DNA of 6,652 nt, taken from Prevotellaceae bacterium (lineage in GTDB: Bacteria > Bacteroidota > Bacteroidia > Bacteroidales > Bacteroidaceae). The position numbers and the translations under genes are program-made. Location: NCBI GenBank assembly GCA_031262265.1, contig JAISIB010000074.1:1-6652 (forward strand), written 5' to 3'. Below the pieces are notes generated by a model. That model saw only the letters and a list, made by a program, of their open reading frames with translations. It ran no database searches and was not told the origin of the DNA. Within the stretch, counting starts at the first letter, position 1; each line of letters starts with the position of its first letter. Positions 5,270 to 6,652 of this stretch are shown here, piece after piece.

Positions 5270-6346
5270 TTATATTTTCTCCCAATCTAACTCAAATAGA
5301 ATCAAGGCCGTTCCATCTTCTTCGTAAGAGGCATACACGAAAGACGAACCAAAAGCTCCCTTAACCTGTTCGGATATATGGGAAAGGTCATTGTCAATCA
5401 GAACGGACTGTTTCGTCTGCTTATTATAGAAGTAGGAATACTGCTTACCCATAAGTGTGAAATAGATGTGTAGAAGTTCTGCCGTTTCCGTATAGTTTAC
5501 GAATATCACATAGCCGTACGAAATCAATTCTTGACTGACAGTATAGACATCGTCTCGATTCTCCGTATAACTTGGGGCAGGCCAGTGGTCGCCGAAGTCC
5601 AAGAAATAGCGTTGCTGGATAATCGTATCGTTATAAATCTGATAGATCCGATTGCTGAATGGAGGAAGAAATACAATGGTGTCGTTGGGAAGAGATTGTA
5701 GGGGCGCAAAAGGTTGTATATTCATATTCTTCGCATGTTTGGGAATCGGAAGCAATTCCTTGATGAGCTGGCCTTCACTGTCGGTGACGTCTAAATAATA
5801 CTCCCCGTCATGAGCATTTCCGTAAGCATAGATGATGGCATTTCCATCTTTCGTGAAGATAAAATCACCTATATAGTTGTTCAATCCGCTACTTGCGGAG
5901 AGAAAACGACCGGATGATCTATCATATTGTAACAATCTGTTTGAGATGTCATCCAACACAAAAATATTTCCGCTTATCGGATGTATTGCAAAATCAGAAG
6001 GAAGTCTGTATTCACCGGGGCCATTCCCATACCGGCCTATATTATACATAAATCGACCGGTATCGCCGTTATATACGAAAAGAGATTTAGCGTTGTATAC
6101 ATCAAGAATATATATCTTATTACCTATTTTCTCTACCTTATCGACGCTCCCTATAATATGTTCATCGGATGTTTCCAGATAGAAGGTGTCAATACTTGCG
6201 GTTATATCCTGCAATCGCTTATCCGATACATTTCCTACGTCAATGGATAACGTAGTTCCTTCATGAACGGAGTCGGATGCGGATTTTGTCGTACAAGCCG
6301 ACAAGCAGAGGTATGCGCATAGGAGGCCACCTAAGGCTCGTCTCAT
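5270..6346 (-). CDS. 6-bladed beta-propeller family lipoprotein (first of the pair)
   Basis: A 358-residue lipoprotein. Signal peptide MRRALGGLLCAYLCLSAC has lipobox LSAC (15-18), with Cys18 the lipidated residue. The mature protein shows a clear propeller pattern: GSVDKVEKIGNKIYILD (66-82), a VYNGDTGRFMYNIGRYGNGPGEY blade containing the hallmark GNGPGEY (107-113), then GNIFVLDDISNRLLQYDRSSGRFL and further repeats to a last strand ALILFEL. This fits the Bacteroidetes '6-bladed beta-propeller' lipoproteins of unknown function. An in-frame extension to an ATG at 6490 exists, but it would translate repeat copy B and place the hydrophobic segment at residue 49, so it is rejected. No consensus promoter is found in the 158 bp upstream, so transcription may continue from the gene ending at 6505. 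It is followed after 20 bp by a paralogue. Confidence 0.82.
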   Translation of the reverse strand: MRRALGGLLCAYLCLSACTTKSASDSVHEGTTLSIDVGNVSDKRLQDITASIDTFYLETSDEHIIGSVDKVEKIGNKIYILDVYNAKSLFVYNGDTGRFMYNIGRYGNGPGEYRLPSDFAIHPISGNIFVLDDISNRLLQYDRSSGRFLSASSGLNNYIGDFIFTKDGNAIIYAYGNAHDGEYYLDVTDSEGQLIKELLPIPKHAKNMNIQPFAPLQSLPNDTIVFLPPFSNRIYQIYNDTIIQQRYFLDFGDHWPAPSYTENRDDVYTVSQELISYGYVIFVNYTETAELLHIYFTLMGKQYSYFYNKQTKQSVLIDNDLSHISEQVKGAFGSSFVYASYEEDGTALILFELDWEKI

Positions 6347-6371
6347 CACCCTGTCGGTCGTGACGGGAATA

Positions 6372-6446
6372 AGCCGCTTTGCGAGCGAATTTTGCGGCTT
6401 TGTTATGCGAACGAACGGCTTTGATAATTTATTATCCGTGTAAGTT
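6372..6446 (+). repeat. Direct repeat copy B (75 bp)
   Basis: Partner of 4013-4087, 2,359 bp away, same orientation, 69 of 75 bases identical and no gaps. The same internal inverted repeats are kept (AGCCGC 6372-6377 with GCGGCT 6394-6399; GATAAT/ATTATC in 6423-6436). This copy lies between two lipoprotein-operon genes, 26 bp upstream of the start at 6346. On the flanks the similarity fades quickly: a short GGAAT stretch is still shared on the left side and nothing clear on the right. Confidence 0.9.
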
Positions 6447-6504
6447 GTTTTTGCCGCATTTGCCGGTCGTCGTATCTCTATGCGTATCATATCAAGTATA
6501 GGCT

Positions 6505-6652
6505 TTAAGTGCGTTTAATCTTATACAAACAAAGCACGAATCCGCCGTCTTTGATGAATTTGTCCACTTCCGGAATCGCTATACGTTCCTTGACGGAGGT
6601 ATATATATCGGCGTCCATATAAGAAACAATCGTGTTGTTTCCTATAGTACAT
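6505..6652 (-). CDS. C-terminal end of an unidentified protein, perhaps a third beta-propeller lipoprotein
   Basis: The last 48 codons of a minus-strand gene that enters from the right edge and stops with TAA at 6507-6505. The residues read ...NNTIVSYMDADIYTSVKERIAIPEVDKFIKDGGFVLCLYKIKRT. The ending, a charged stretch and then a hydrophobic beta strand (GGFVLCLYKIK), resembles the closing strand of Bacteroidetes 6-bladed beta-propeller proteins (typically NPVLxxYxLK), and it sits directly upstream of two such genes in the same direction. This resemblance is short, so the family call is weak, but that the frame is coding is fairly likely. Confidence 0.6.
   Translation of the reverse strand, partial: CTIGNNTIVSYMDADIYTSVKERIAIPEVDKFIKDGGFVLCLYKIKRT

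Noticed and set aside
6347..6490. 48-codon N-terminal extension of the first lipoprotein
   Set aside because: It would translate repeat copy B and put the signal peptide in the interior. The Met at 6346 gives a proper lipoprotein signal directly.
1..6652. CRISPR array, tRNA or rRNA gene, insertion sequence, retron or toxin-antitoxin pair
   Set aside because: I saw no regularly spaced repeats, no tRNA-like cloverleaf or rRNA sequence, no transposase, no reverse transcriptase and no small gene pair of that kind in the window.

Overview
The window looks like a Bacteroidales genome (Bacteroides or Parabacteroides type). The evidence is an RteC-family regulator and a DarB/BmhA-type helicase tail typical of Bacteroidetes conjugative elements, a succinylornithine-type transcarbamylase (argF'), Bacteroidetes-style '6-bladed beta-propeller' lipoproteins, and promoter boxes of the TAnnTTTG class. 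The species cannot be fixed from the sequence alone.

Layout. (1) Positions 1 to about 2.7-2.9 kb are the cargo or end of an integrative conjugative element (ICE). It holds the C-terminal 409 residues of a very large SNF2-type helicase/methylase on the + strand, closed by a strong terminator. Two minus-strand regulators converge on it: a small excisionase/MerR-like HTH protein and RteC. The two regulator genes share a 14-bp sequence placed in inverted orientation on either side of rteC. The HTH start codon lies in a potential ribosome-site-sequestering hairpin. (2) Positions 2663-3020 hold no convincing gene. They contain a candidate rteC promoter, a small terminator-like hairpin, and an excellent rightward Bacteroidetes promoter. 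The -7 box of that promoter sits inside a 6-7-6 palindrome and resembles the attB core of CTnDOT-type integrases. This is the likeliest place for the ICE/chromosome junction, but the junction is not proven. (3) Positions 3021-3965 (minus strand) encode the arginine-biosynthesis enzyme ArgF', with Ser at the position where the B. fragilis enzyme is recalled to have its specificity-determining Pro90. (4) Positions 4131 to the window end (minus strand) carry a tandem run of lipoproteins: two complete beta-propeller lipoprotein genes 20 bp apart, and the last 48 codons of a third protein that may be related.

The two complete lipoprotein genes lie between two direct copies of a 75-bp repeat (4013-4087 and 6372-6446, 69 of 75 bases identical, no gaps), 2,359 bp apart. 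Each copy contains two internal inverted repeats. This repeat pair is the most notable structure not explained by ordinary annotation.

The window therefore joins an ICE regulatory end to a chromosomal segment. No integrase, tRNA, rRNA, insertion sequence or CRISPR array is visible. I do not see an obviously new multi-gene system. The points worth following up are regulatory and structural: the repeats, the candidate operators, the candidate att site and the ArgF' active-site substitution.
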